A stretch of DNA of 64,000 bases from positions 1 to 64,000 of the forward strand of contig QZFT01000025.1 in the NCBI GenBank assembly GCA_003600225.1, in the 5' to 3' direction. The position numbers and the translations under genes were made by a program. The notes beneath the pieces were generated by a model. The model was not told the origin of the DNA, did not search any database, and worked only from the letters and a program-made list of their open reading frames with translations. Origin of the DNA: Pseudonocardiaceae bacterium YIM PH 21723. Lineage in GTDB: Bacteria; Actinomycetota; Actinomycetes; Mycobacteriales; Pseudonocardiaceae. Each line of letters opens with the position of its first letter. Position 1 is the stretch's first letter. Shown here one piece after another: positions 43,834 through 52,432 of the stretch.

Positions 43834-45531
43834 TTAGGACAGTTCCAGGCTGCGGACGGCGATGGCGCCCGCGGACCCGCTGCCGCCGATCTCCACGGAC
43901 GCCAGGTTCTTGGTGTCCACATCCGCGAACCGGCTGAGCGGCAACCGGATGGTGCCCAGCAGATGCGGAGCGTGTCCGCTGCGGGGCTCCAGTGCCGGGT
44001 CCTTGCCGTCCAGCTGCACCGAGGCCGTCTTGCCCGCCTTGTCGGTGAGCGTCACCCGTACCTGGGTTCCGGTCTGCCCCGGCTCACTCCACCAGGGCAT
44101 CACCTGCATGACCAGCCGCTCGGCCGCCGCCGCGTTCGGCGGCACCGAGATGCGCGCCGCACCGTTCCCGGTCCAGCGCAGTGCCAGCACGTACGAGGTG
44201 GCCAGCGCCTGGGTGCTGCCCGTGGCGCTGTTGTCCTCGCAGCGATCCACCTGGTCGGGGAAGTTGGTCCCGTAGAACCGGCAGCCCTGCATCCGGACGT
44301 CGCCGACGCCCTGGATCTCCTTGCCCGCGGCGTCCTTCAACGCCTTGCCGGTCGGGTTCAGCAGCACCGTCTTCGGACCCGGTGTCGCCATCAGGAACTC
44401 GGCGTTGTGGCCGCTGATCGCGGTCGGCACGGCCGCGTCCGCCGCGAACGCCAGTTCCGGTGCCTGCCCCGCCTTCATGGTCGCGTCCAGCCAGTCGCCG
44501 AAGCTCTTGATCAGCAGCGCCTGGTGGGCTTCGGCGGTCGGCACACACGGTTTACCCAGGCAACCCAGCCGGTCATCGGCCGGGATGCTGGACAGCGCCG
44601 TGTTGAAGAAGTTGTGCCCGAACGGCTCCTCGGTGACCGCCACCTGGGCGGGCGCCGTGCGCGGCACGCTCAGGTAGTGCGACAGGTACTGGTTGGCGTC
44701 CGCCTCCTCGATGACCCCGTCCGCGCTGGGGACCAGCCCGAAGTACGGGATGTCCGTGGGTGGTGCCGTGCTCCACGAGGTGTCCGGGGCGTTGCCCTCG
44801 GCCTCACCGTAGCGAGCCACCCGGTAGAGGGGTGCCACCGCCAGGATCGCGGCCGGCTTGACCGGGCCCTGCTTCCAGCGGATGGCCAGCGGGGCCAGCA
44901 TGCGGCCGGACCGGCCCTGGCCGGCGATGGCCACCTTCGAGGTGTCCACCCGGCCCTTCATGGTGGCGCCGAAGTCGTTCGCTCCGCCCTGAGCCGCGGA
45001 CACCAGTCGATCGCGGATGCGGTCCAGCGTGACCATGTATCCGATCTTCTGGTCGTACGGCCCTTCCTGCTGGATACCGATGTACAGCGGGGCCAGGTTC
45101 GGCACCAGCACCGCGTAGCCCTTGGCCGCGAGCGCCTTGGCCAGGTAGTCCATCCCCTTGTCGTAGCGCACCTCGGCGACGCCACTCGGGCACGGATAGG
45201 CGAACGCGCCGTTGCCGCAGGTCGATGCGCGCAGGTGGCTGAAGATGACCAGCGGAGCGTTGGCGTCCTCCTTGTCGGGCAGGGTGAGGGTGCCGCGCAC
45301 CGGTGCCCTGAACGTGATCTTGGAGTCGTTGTTGCTTGGCAGGTCGATGTCGCCCAGATCGAAATCGCTGGTCAACAGGCCATCTGCCCGGGTGACGCCT
45401 GCCGCTGCCGGCTGTCGATCCTTAGGCGAGCGCGGACCATCGTCCGGCTCGGCCCAGCTGGCGAGCGGTGGAATCAGAACCGCGAACGCGCAGAGCGCAA
45501 TTGCGGCCGCCGATACCCGTCTTTTGGACAC
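43834..45531 (-). CDS. Secreted alpha/beta hydrolase-like protein without the usual nucleophile
   Basis: A 565-residue secreted protein (signal about 1-27). The first 320 residues resemble actinobacterial alpha/beta hydrolases whose elbow is GHSRGG and whose late motif is HNFFNT. Here the elbow reads A-G-Q-G206-R-S-G and the HNFFNT histidine (H306) is kept. By that alignment the nucleophile serine is replaced by glycine, unless Ser208 serves instead. A C-terminal beta-rich region follows (about 350-565). The start is GTG 45531. Confidence 0.7.
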   Translation of the reverse strand: MSKRRVSAAAIALCAFAVLIPPLASWAEPDDGPRSPKDRQPAAAGVTRADGLLTSDFDLGDIDLPSNNDSKITFRAPVRGTLTLPDKEDANAPLVIFSHLRASTCGNGAFAYPCPSGVAEVRYDKGMDYLAKALAAKGYAVLVPNLAPLYIGIQQEGPYDQKIGYMVTLDRIRDRLVSAAQGGANDFGATMKGRVDTSKVAIAGQGRSGRMLAPLAIRWKQGPVKPAAILAVAPLYRVARYGEAEGNAPDTSWSTAPPTDIPYFGLVPSADGVIEEADANQYLSHYLSVPRTAPAQVAVTEEPFGHNFFNTALSSIPADDRLGCLGKPCVPTAEAHQALLIKSFGDWLDATMKAGQAPELAFAADAAVPTAISGHNAEFLMATPGPKTVLLNPTGKALKDAAGKEIQGVGDVRMQGCRFYGTNFPDQVDRCEDNSATGSTQALATSYVLALRWTGNGAARISVPPNAAAAERLVMQVMPWWSEPGQTGTQVRVTLTDKAGKTASVQLDGKDPALEPRSGHAPHLLGTIRLPLSRFADVDTKNLASVEIGGSGSAGAIAVRSLELS

Positions 45532-45967
45532 CCCCGTGCCTCCTATCAGGAGAAATTTGCCAATTCAGGGAAGCTAACAGCAGGCCTCTGACCTCGCATT
45601 ATGGCCAGATAAATAGGAGGCATATATACTCGTTAGTGGTTTGTGATACGAATCTGAGTGAGCTGAAAACTTGCCCGAACGGGCTCCGGAGGAGCCAACG
45701 GAGTTACATCTTTAGTGTTTCGGGTGACCAAAGTGGGAATCCCAGAAGTAGTCTGATGGACCCACGGGCATGACTGTGATGGGAGTTGCGGGCCGGATGC
45801 GGCCATCCCGCCCGAGAACTGCAACTTCCTGTGATCTGCATCACTGATCACGCGGTACAGTGGAGCAGTATTAGGTATGCCTAAGCTATTCTCTTGGGCA
45901 GTTGATTTCCTGCCGGACCGGCTGGCACTTTCGGCCCGCCTGGCGATACTGGGGGGAAGGAGTGTAG
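45532..45967. other. Divergent intergenic region (436 bases)
   Basis: An AT-rich stretch between the hydrolase and siderophore-interacting protein genes. It contains an AT-rich GGAGGCATATATACT segment near 45617, which may hold a promoter, and the iron box at 45871. Open frames on either strand show no known family. Confidence 0.5.
45871..45889 (+). promoter_or_regulatory. IdeR/DmdR-like iron box
   Basis: TTAGGTATGCCTAAGCTAT agrees with the actinobacterial iron-box consensus (TTAGGTTAGSCTAACCTAA) at about 15 of 19 positions, with TTAGG and CCTAA forming the core palindrome. It lies 79 bases before the siderophore-interacting protein start. Binding by iron-loaded IdeR would repress that gene when iron is ample. 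Confidence 0.75.
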
Positions 45968-46810
45968 ATGTCCGACCGTAGATCCGTCGTCCACATCGGG
46001 CGCGTGCTGCGCACCGAGACCGTGAACCCGCACCTGATCCGCGTGGTCCTCGGTGGTGATGGCCTGAGTGAATTCGGCCTCGGCGAGCACAGCGACGCCT
46101 ACGTGAAGCTGCAGTTCCCCCGGGACGGCGTCACATACCCAGAACCTTTCGACCTGACCACCATCCGGCAGACGATGCCGCGTGAGCAGTGGCCCGTCGT
46201 GCGCACCTACACCGTGCGGCACTGGGACGAGCAGGCTCGCGAGCTGTGCATCGACTTCGTCTGGCATGGCGACGAGGGCATCGCGGGCCCCTGGGCGGCC
46301 AACGCCCAGCCCGGCGATGAGCTGATCTTCGCCGGTCCGGGTGGTGCCTATCACCCACGCGAGGACTACGACTGGCACCTGCTGGCCGGCGACGAGGCGG
46401 CACTGCCCGCCATCGCCGCCTCGCTGGAGGCCTTGCCGCCCGGCGCGGTCGCCAAGGTCTACCTCGAGGTCGAGGGCCCCGAGGATGAGCTGCAGCTCAA
46501 GAGCGCTGGTGATGTGCAGGTGCACTGGGTGCACCGGGGCAGCACGGTGCCCGGCCGCAGGCTGGAGGACGCGGTGCTGGGCGCCGAGTGGCTCTCGGGC
46601 CGGGTGCAGGCGTTCATTCACGGTGAGGCGCACTTCGTGAAGGCGGTGCGCAAGTACCTGCGCGTCGACCGGGACATGCCGCGCGGCGACCTGTCCATCT
46701 CCGGCTACTGGCGCCTCGGCGTCACGGAGGACGGCTGGCAGGCGAGCAAGCCCGAGTGGAACAAGCGCATCGAGCAAGAGGAAGAAGTGCTCGTCAAGAT
46801 CGCCAGTTGA
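45968..46810 (+). CDS. Siderophore-interacting protein (ViuB-type)
   Basis: A 280-residue FAD-binding siderophore-interacting protein, which reduces ferric siderophores in the cytoplasm to free iron. The flavin motif RTYTVR (79-84) and a C-terminal NAD(P)H part with ISGYWRLG are intact. It is preceded by the iron box and ATG 45968 has GGGGGGAAGGAG upstream. It stands alone, without siderophore synthesis or uptake genes. Confidence 0.92.
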   Translation: MSDRRSVVHIGRVLRTETVNPHLIRVVLGGDGLSEFGLGEHSDAYVKLQFPRDGVTYPEPFDLTTIRQTMPREQWPVVRTYTVRHWDEQARELCIDFVWHGDEGIAGPWAANAQPGDELIFAGPGGAYHPREDYDWHLLAGDEAALPAIAASLEALPPGAVAKVYLEVEGPEDELQLKSAGDVQVHWVHRGSTVPGRRLEDAVLGAEWLSGRVQAFIHGEAHFVKAVRKYLRVDRDMPRGDLSISGYWRLGVTEDGWQASKPEWNKRIEQEEEVLVKIAS

Positions 46811-46898
46811 CTTCCAGTCGACTAGAGCTCTTAGCGTCATCTCCGAGATTGTCAGACCTGCTCGCTAGCGTCTGACGTCGAACACTCGGAGGTTCGTC

Positions 46899-48782
46899 AT
46901 GAGTATGGAAGTCACCGCGTGGACATCGCTCTACCACGCGATGCACGCGACCGGGGACAAGCGGCCGTTCAGCTGGGCGACCGTGCGCCGCATGGCCCGG
47001 TTCGCCCGGCCCCATCGGCGCAGACTGGGCTGGTTCCTGCTGTTGTCCGTCCTGACCGCGGTACTGACCGTGGCCACCCCGATCCTCGCCGGTCGGGTGG
47101 TGGACGCGATCATGCAGTCCCGGCCACTGGACGTGGTGGCCTGGCTGGCCGGGCTGATCGCGGTCATCGCGCTGGTCGAGGCGGTCCTGCAACTGGTGGT
47201 GCGCTGGATCTCCGCGCAGATCGGCGAGGGTCTGATCCTGGATCTGCGGAGCGCGGTCTTCGACCACGTGCAGCGGATGCCGGTGGCCTTCTTCACCCGG
47301 ACGCGGACCGGTGCGCTGGTCAGCAGGCTGAACAACGATGTGATCGGTGCGCAGCGGGCGTTCTCCGACACGCTGTCCGGGGTGGTCAGCAACCTGGTCA
47401 CCCTGTTGATCACCCTGGTGGTCATGGTGAACCTGTCCTGGCAGATCACCCTGCTCACGCTGATCCTGCTGCCGCTGTTCGTCATCCCGGCGCGCCGGAT
47501 GGGTTCCCGGCTGGCCGGGCTGACCCTGGAGTCCACCCAGCACGACGCGGCGATGAGCACGCAGATGACCGAGCGGTTCTCCGCACCGGGCGCCACGCTG
47601 GTGAAGCTGTTCGGCCGGCCGTCGGACGAGTCGGCCGAGTTCACCCGGCGCGCGGCGCGGGTCCGGGACATCGGCGTGCGCATCGCCATGTCCCAGCAGA
47701 TCTTCGTCACCGCGCTCACCCTGGTGTCCGCGCTGGCGCTGGCCCTGGTCTACGGACTGGGCGGCTACTTCGCGCTCAACGGCACGTTGCAGGCGGGTGC
47801 GGTCGTCTCGCTGGCCTTGCTGCTGACCCGGCTGTACGCGCCGCTCACCGCGCTGGCCAGTGCCCGGGTGGAGATGATGACCGCGCTGGTCAGTTTCCAG
47901 CGGGTCTTCGAGGTCCTCGACCTGGAACCGCTGATCCAGGAACCGGCCGAGCCGAAGGCGGTGCCGGACGGCCCGGTCGCGGTGGAGTTCGACGACGTGC
48001 ACTTCGGCTACCCGTCGGCGGACCGGTTCTCGCTGGCCTCCCTCGAAGAGGTCGCGACGCTGGACAACCGGGGTGGCGCCGAGGTGCTGCACGGCTTGTC
48101 CTTCCGGGCCGAACCCGGTCAGCTGATCGCGCTGGTCGGTTCCTCGGGAGCGGGTAAGTCCACCATCGCCCAGTTGCTGCCCCGGCTGTACGACGTGGAC
48201 ACCGGCGCCGTGCGACTGGGCGGGGTCGACGTGCGGGACCTGTCACTGCGGTCGATCAGGGAGACCATCGGCATGGTCACCCAGGACGGGCACCTGTTCC
48301 ACGAGTCGGTGCGGTCCAACCTGCTGCTGGCCCGGCCCGAGGCGTCGGAGGCCGAGCTGTGGGACGTGCTGCGCCGGTCCCGGCTGGAGGAGCTGATCCA
48401 CAGCCTGCCGGACGGGCTCGACACCATCGTCGGCGAGCGTGGCTACCGGCTGTCCGGTGGGGAGCGGCAACGGCTGACCATCGCCCGGCTGCTGCTGGCC
48501 CGCCAGCGGGTGGTGATCCTGGACGAGGCCACCGCGCACCTGGACTCGACCTCGGAGGCTGCTGTGCAGGAGGCGCTCAACGAGGCGTTGTCCGGCCGTA
48601 CCGCCGTGGTGATCGCGCACCGGCTGTCCACCATCCGGGCGGCCGATCAGATCCTGGTGATCGAGGCCGGGCACATCGTGGAACGCGGTACCCACACCGA
48701 GCTGCTGAGCCAGGGCGGCCGGTACGAGGAGCTCTACCGCACCCAGTTCGCCGGCGAGGACGACGCTTTACCTGTCGCCTGA
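46899..48782 (+). CDS. ABC exporter, half-transporter with fused membrane and ATPase domains
   Basis: A 627-residue exporter of the type IV ABC class (MsbA/LmrA-like). Six membrane helices (about residues 35-330) are followed by a nucleotide-binding domain with Walker A GSSGAGKST, signature LSGGERQR and Walker B VVILDEATAHLDS. ATG 46899 follows CGGAGG. It probably works as a homodimer exporting lipid or drug. The gene follows the siderophore-interacting protein by 88 bases, a possible but unproven link to iron. Confidence 0.9.
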   Translation: MSMEVTAWTSLYHAMHATGDKRPFSWATVRRMARFARPHRRRLGWFLLLSVLTAVLTVATPILAGRVVDAIMQSRPLDVVAWLAGLIAVIALVEAVLQLVVRWISAQIGEGLILDLRSAVFDHVQRMPVAFFTRTRTGALVSRLNNDVIGAQRAFSDTLSGVVSNLVTLLITLVVMVNLSWQITLLTLILLPLFVIPARRMGSRLAGLTLESTQHDAAMSTQMTERFSAPGATLVKLFGRPSDESAEFTRRAARVRDIGVRIAMSQQIFVTALTLVSALALALVYGLGGYFALNGTLQAGAVVSLALLLTRLYAPLTALASARVEMMTALVSFQRVFEVLDLEPLIQEPAEPKAVPDGPVAVEFDDVHFGYPSADRFSLASLEEVATLDNRGGAEVLHGLSFRAEPGQLIALVGSSGAGKSTIAQLLPRLYDVDTGAVRLGGVDVRDLSLRSIRETIGMVTQDGHLFHESVRSNLLLARPEASEAELWDVLRRSRLEELIHSLPDGLDTIVGERGYRLSGGERQRLTIARLLLARQRVVILDEATAHLDSTSEAAVQEALNEALSGRTAVVIAHRLSTIRAADQILVIEAGHIVERGTHTELLSQGGRYEELYRTQFAGEDDALPVA

Positions 48783-48784
48783 GT

Positions 48785-48863
48785 GAAGTGAGGGGCACCC
48801 TTACTGCACTCAACGCAGTAAGGGGCACCCTCACAACGTTGAACGCAGTGAGGGGCACCCTTA
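48785..48863. repeat. Three tandem copies of the 30-bp palindromic repeat
   Basis: Units start at 48785, 48815 and 48845 with core GCAGTRAGGGGCACCCTTACTGC. It matches the array at 9769 except for A in place of G in the centre. It sits between the ends of two convergent genes; the last copy stops just before the GNAT stop codon. Confidence 0.85.
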
Positions 48864-48868
48864 GCCGG

Positions 48869-49651
48869 TCAGCGGGTCCACATGTACGGGGTGGTGGTCG
48901 AGACCTTGCGCAGGCCGGAGCGTTCCAGGATGGGACGGGAGAACTCGGTCGAGTCGCTGTGCAGCAGGCGTTTGCCCATGGCCAGCGCCGATCGGGCCCG
49001 GACGGCGGTCAGCGCCCGGTAGATCCCGTGCCCGCGCCACCGTTGCAGGGTCGCTCCACCCCAGAGGCCGGCGAACTCGGTGCCGGGCACCGGCTCCAGG
49101 CGTCCGGCGCTGATGATCTCGCCCTCCGCCTCGGCGACCCACAGCTCCATGCCGTCGCGGAGGCTCAGCCTGCGCAGCACGCCGTCCGCGTCCCGGCCGG
49201 GATCCGAGCCGTCGTCGAAGGCGACCGCCTGCATCGCGCACATGGCCCGGACATCGGCCTCGTCGCTGATCTGGCGCAGGGTGATGGCCGCGGGCAGGTT
49301 CACGTCCACGGCCAGCAGCTCGGCGTCGCCGATCATGATCGACTCGGGCTCGTCCGGCCGGAAACCGTGCTGGACCAGGGCTTCGTGCAGGCCAGGCGTG
49401 GTGTCGTGGCCTCGGGCCTTCCACTCCACCCGGGTGATCTCCGGGTCGGCGCGGTAGTGCTCGTCGACCTGGCCGACCAGCGCGGCGAGATCGGTCCCGT
49501 TCTGGTGGGGATACGTCACGAATCCCCGGCCGCCGGCGTAGGTGGCCAGTCGTAGGGGGCCGAGCGGTCGCACCGCCGAGGCGCCGGGTATTTCGGCATC
49601 GGTGCGGAGCTGCTCGTCGTACGCCGCGAGGTACTGCTGTTCCAGGCTCAT
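48869..49651 (-). CDS. GNAT family N-acetyltransferase
   Basis: A 260-residue protein whose C-terminal half is a GNAT domain, with the acetyl-CoA loop around LQRWRGHGIYRAL and the preceding strand VAEAEGEIISAGRL. The N-terminal half is a second, weaker GNAT-like domain. ATG 49651 is chosen. The acceptor substrate is unknown. Confidence 0.85.
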   Translation of the reverse strand: MSLEQQYLAAYDEQLRTDAEIPGASAVRPLGPLRLATYAGGRGFVTYPHQNGTDLAALVGQVDEHYRADPEITRVEWKARGHDTTPGLHEALVQHGFRPDEPESIMIGDAELLAVDVNLPAAITLRQISDEADVRAMCAMQAVAFDDGSDPGRDADGVLRRLSLRDGMELWVAEAEGEIISAGRLEPVPGTEFAGLWGGATLQRWRGHGIYRALTAVRARSALAMGKRLLHSDSTEFSRPILERSGLRKVSTTTPYMWTR

Positions 49652-49692
49652 CGAGGGGTCATGATCCGCCCGGTCGGGGACGGGCACAACTG

Positions 49693-49734
49693 AAAAACCG
49701 CTACCGGAGGGCGTGCGGAGCCCTCCGGTAGCGG
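49693..49734 (-). terminator. Hairpin terminator downstream of a low-complexity gene
   Basis: A perfect 14-base stem, CCGCTACCGGAGGG (49698-49711) and its complement (49721-49734), is followed on the minus strand by five T residues. It ends the transcript of the gene at 49742-50299. Confidence 0.88.
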
Positions 49735-49741
49735 CCGGAAA

Positions 49742-50299
49742 TTATTTGCAGGTCGCCTGAGTGGCGCCCTTTCCGGCGGAATTCTGGCCGGCGGAGAACG
49801 GGATGACGGGAATTCCCGCACCCGCGATACCTGCCGCCGGAATTCCGGCACCGGCAATTCCCGCACCCGGGAACAATCCGCCGCCATTGAGGCCGCCGGC
49901 GATGACCGCCCGGCTGAGCTGGTCGATCAGCTGCTTCTGGAGCTGCTGGTCGATGCCACCGCCACCGTTCTTCTTACCCTGGCCCTGCTTCTTGCCCTGG
50001 CCGCCGCCGTTCTTCTTGCCCTTGTTCTTGCCGCCCTTGCCACCGCCACCGTGGAAGTTCACGGCCGCGTCGCCATCATCGTCGGCATCCGCCGTGAGCT
50101 GGTCCTTTGGCGTGCAGGAAGTGGTGGTGAGCGGCTTGGCGGCGGCGACGTTCTGTGCGCTGACCGTCGCACCGGGGTCCTTGGCGGGCGGGGCGTCCGG
50201 GGTGCTCGCGCCGACGATGGCGCCGACGCCGAGCAGGCCGATCAGCGCGGCGGGCACGATCGCTCGGCGCGAGCGCGGCAGGTACTTCGGTTCAGCCAC
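49742..50299 (-). CDS. Secreted Gly/Lys-rich low-complexity protein
   Basis: A 185-residue protein with a signal or anchor segment (about residues 12-32, PAALIGLLGVGAIVG). The middle (about residues 82-115) is a Gly/Lys/Gln low-complexity run, and the end repeats GAGIPAAGI-type units. No known family. With the following gene it shares the N-terminal signal pattern and an upstream motif, so the two form a pair. It may be a surface or matrix component; this is inference. Confidence 0.7.
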   Translation of the reverse strand: MAEPKYLPRSRRAIVPAALIGLLGVGAIVGASTPDAPPAKDPGATVSAQNVAAAKPLTTTSCTPKDQLTADADDDGDAAVNFHGGGGKGGKNKGKKNGGGQGKKQGQGKKNGGGGIDQQLQKQLIDQLSRAVIAGGLNGGGLFPGAGIAGAGIPAAGIAGAGIPVIPFSAGQNSAGKGATQATCK

Positions 50300-50330
50300 G
50301 GCGAATCTCCTCGGGGTAGTTCGTGGTCAC

Positions 50331-50347
50331 CCCGAATAACGTTCGAT
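50331..50347 (-). promoter_or_regulatory. Shared upstream motif, first copy
   Basis: CCCGAATAACGTTCGAT lies 32 bases before the start of the 49742 gene. A match, CCCAAATAACGCCCGAT, lies at 51543-51559, 30 bases before the start of the 50551 gene. The same distance and shared CAATAACG-type core suggest a common promoter or regulator site. Confidence 0.6.
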
Positions 50348-50444
50348 AATCGGATCCGTCGTGGATTCCGGGAATTTATGCCGATTCCCACATATTGCTT
50401 TTATAGTGAACCATTTGCTCATTTCCCTGAGCGGGTTGGGGAAA

Positions 50445-50490
50445 TAAAAAACCACCGCCGGAGGGATTACGGGAGCCCTCCAGCGGCGGT
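50445..50490 (-). terminator. Rho-independent terminator downstream of a second low-complexity gene
   Basis: An ACCGCCG-GAGGG stem (50454-50465) pairs with CCCTC-CAG-CGGCGGT (up to 50490). On the minus strand it is followed by GGTTTTTTATT. It is well placed to end the gene at 50551-51513. Confidence 0.85.
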
Positions 50491-50550
50491 CGGCCGCAGG
50501 CAAACGGGAGATCTCGGCGCTGAGAAGAGATGCCTGCGGAGTCTGTGGGG

Positions 50551-51513
50551 TTACAGGCCGAGTGCCCCCAGGGCGCCGAGCTCACCCAGGGTCTGCAAGG
50601 TCTCCAGGCCGCCGGCCGCACCTGCGGCGTCCTCGAACCAGCCCGCTCCGCCGGCCAGGCCGGCCAGGTCGTCGAATCCGGCGCCCGGCAGCAGGGCGTC
50701 CACGCCGTCTGTGAAGCCGCCGCCGATCGGCAGCCCGCTGCCGCCGGGGAAGTTGCCCGGGAAGCCGCCGCTGGGGAGGTTGCCGCCCGGGAAGCTGCCG
50801 TCGCCGGGCAGCAGTGCGTCGAGGCCACCGCCGGTGGCCTGTTGCAGGCTCTCCTGCAACAACTGCTCGAAGATCGGCAATGCGGTAGCGGTAGCGCTGT
50901 CAATGGACACCGGAGCTGATCCCTTCAGGTTATTGCTTTTCGGAGTGGCTTTATTCACAGTCGGTGAAACAGGCGCTTCTTCCGGCGCCGTTTCGGGGGC
51001 CGATTCCTCGGGAGCGTTATCGTTTTGTTGCGCCGAATTCGCGCCCTGTTGAATCGCTTTGTTCGTGAGTGTGGTGACGAGTCCGCCGACGAGTTTTCCG
51101 ACCGGGGCACCGAGCCCCTTGCCGATCACACCGCCCGCCTCCTGGACCGCCGCCGGGTCCAGTCCGGTCTTCGCCAGGGCGTTGGCCGCGGTGGCGCCGA
51201 TCGCGCCGACGGAACCAGCGCCGAAGCCGCCCAGTCGTTCGCCGACCGCCTTGCCCGCTGCCGGGTCCAAGACCAGATTGACCGCTTCTGCCTGCGAAGA
51301 CTCGGCTGATGGCTCGGGAGCGGCCATCAGATCGGGGGTCTGCGCAGTGACCGGAACGGGCACCGTGGAGTGGGTGATGGCCTCTGCCTCGGGTGCGGTC
51401 ACGCCCATGATCGCGCCGGCGGCGACCATGCCGAGCACGGCTTTCGGAAGGGTGTTCTTGGCGGGGGGCGTGGTCCGGTGACGGCCACGCGACCGCTGCT
51501 GCGTCTCGGTCAC
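50551..51513 (-). CDS. Secreted Ala/Gly/Pro-rich protein, partner of the Gly/Lys-rich protein
   Basis: A 320-residue protein. The basic N-terminus and hydrophobic segment KAVLGMVAAGAIMGVTAPEAEA act as the signal. The mature part is Ala/Gly/Pro-rich and ends with GAGFDD and GELGALGALGL-like repeats. GTG 51513 follows a TAGGAGACTCACC ribosome-binding site. Upstream in-frame codons lack such a site. Function unknown; it shares an upstream motif with the adjacent 49742 gene. Confidence 0.7.
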   Translation of the reverse strand: MTETQQRSRGRHRTTPPAKNTLPKAVLGMVAAGAIMGVTAPEAEAITHSTVPVPVTAQTPDLMAAPEPSAESSQAEAVNLVLDPAAGKAVGERLGGFGAGSVGAIGATAANALAKTGLDPAAVQEAGGVIGKGLGAPVGKLVGGLVTTLTNKAIQQGANSAQQNDNAPEESAPETAPEEAPVSPTVNKATPKSNNLKGSAPVSIDSATATALPIFEQLLQESLQQATGGGLDALLPGDGSFPGGNLPSGGFPGNFPGGSGLPIGGGFTDGVDALLPGAGFDDLAGLAGGAGWFEDAAGAAGGLETLQTLGELGALGALGL

Positions 51514-51542
51514 GGTGAGTCTCCTAAGGCGTCCGTCGTCAT

Positions 51543-51559
51543 CCCAAATAACGCCCGAT
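51543..51559 (-). promoter_or_regulatory. Shared upstream motif, second copy
   Basis: CCCAAATAACGCCCGAT lies at the same distance from its gene start as the copy at 50331. See that entry for the comparison. Confidence 0.6.
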
Positions 51560-51742
51560 CGGGGGATTCGTAATGGCCTTGATAGGTAATTCGTATGGCC
51601 CGTAACACAATTTGGCGGCCGTGCTGCGAATTGATGCAACCTCTTAATCCGCGCCCGTTGCATTCGGTGGAGGATGCGGTGAGTTTGACCTCTAGTTCGC
51701 TGGAGGTTCTACCTTCGGATCGAACCGATCGAAGGGAAGACC

Positions 51743-52333
51743 ATGAACCTGTCACAGCCCATCCGACTCGCGGTGATCATCGGCAGCGTGCGGGAAGGGC
51801 GATTCGGCCCCACGGTGGCGCACTGGTTCGCCCAGCAGGTCCGGCAACACGAGGGTTTCGAGATCGATCTGATCGACCTGGCCGACTTCCCGCTGCCGGC
51901 CGAGCTGAGCAAGCAGCCGGATCCGGCGACCGCGGAGGTACTCGCCTGCACCGTGCCCCGGCTGGCCGCCGCCGACGCGTTCGTCATCGTCACCCCGGAG
52001 TACAACCGGGCCTACCCGGCCTCGGTGAAGAGCCTGCTCGACTGGCACTACGAACCATGGCGGGCCAAGCCGGTCGGCTTCGTCTCCTATGGCGGCATGA
52101 CCGGCGGCCTGCTCGCGGTGAACCAGCTGCGCCAGGTGCTGCCCGAACTGCACGCGTTGACCGTGCGGGACACCGTCAGCTTCCACAACGTGTGGCAGCA
52201 CTTCGGGGCGGACGGCACGCTGCGGGAACCGGACGGCGCCAACGGCGCGGCCAAGGTGATGCTGGACCAGCTGGGTTGGTGGGCCGGGGCGCTACGGACC
52301 GCGAAGGAGCAGATTCCCTACGCCACCGCGTGA
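51743..52333 (+). CDS. NADPH-dependent FMN reductase family protein
   Basis: A 196-residue flavodoxin-fold protein. The phosphate-binding GSVREGRFG and the TPEYNRAYPASVKSLLDW segment are typical of the NAD(P)H-dependent FMN/quinone reductase family. Such enzymes reduce quinones, azo dyes or chromate, and protect against redox stress. ATG 51743 follows GGGAAGACC. Confidence 0.9.
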   Translation: MNLSQPIRLAVIIGSVREGRFGPTVAHWFAQQVRQHEGFEIDLIDLADFPLPAELSKQPDPATAEVLACTVPRLAAADAFVIVTPEYNRAYPASVKSLLDWHYEPWRAKPVGFVSYGGMTGGLLAVNQLRQVLPELHALTVRDTVSFHNVWQHFGADGTLREPDGANGAAKVMLDQLGWWAGALRTAKEQIPYATA

Positions 52334-52432
52334 GGGCAGTCCATCTCGCTGTCGACAAACCGAGACATTCCCGTGTCCTAAGCCGGACCCAGGCATGACC
52401 GGCCCGTCGACTGCGCTTTTCACTCTGGGGGC

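Noticed and set aside
45633..45851. A 72-codon minus-strand frame in the divergent gap
   Set aside because: No ribosome-binding site, no recognisable family, and it covers the region expected to hold promoters.
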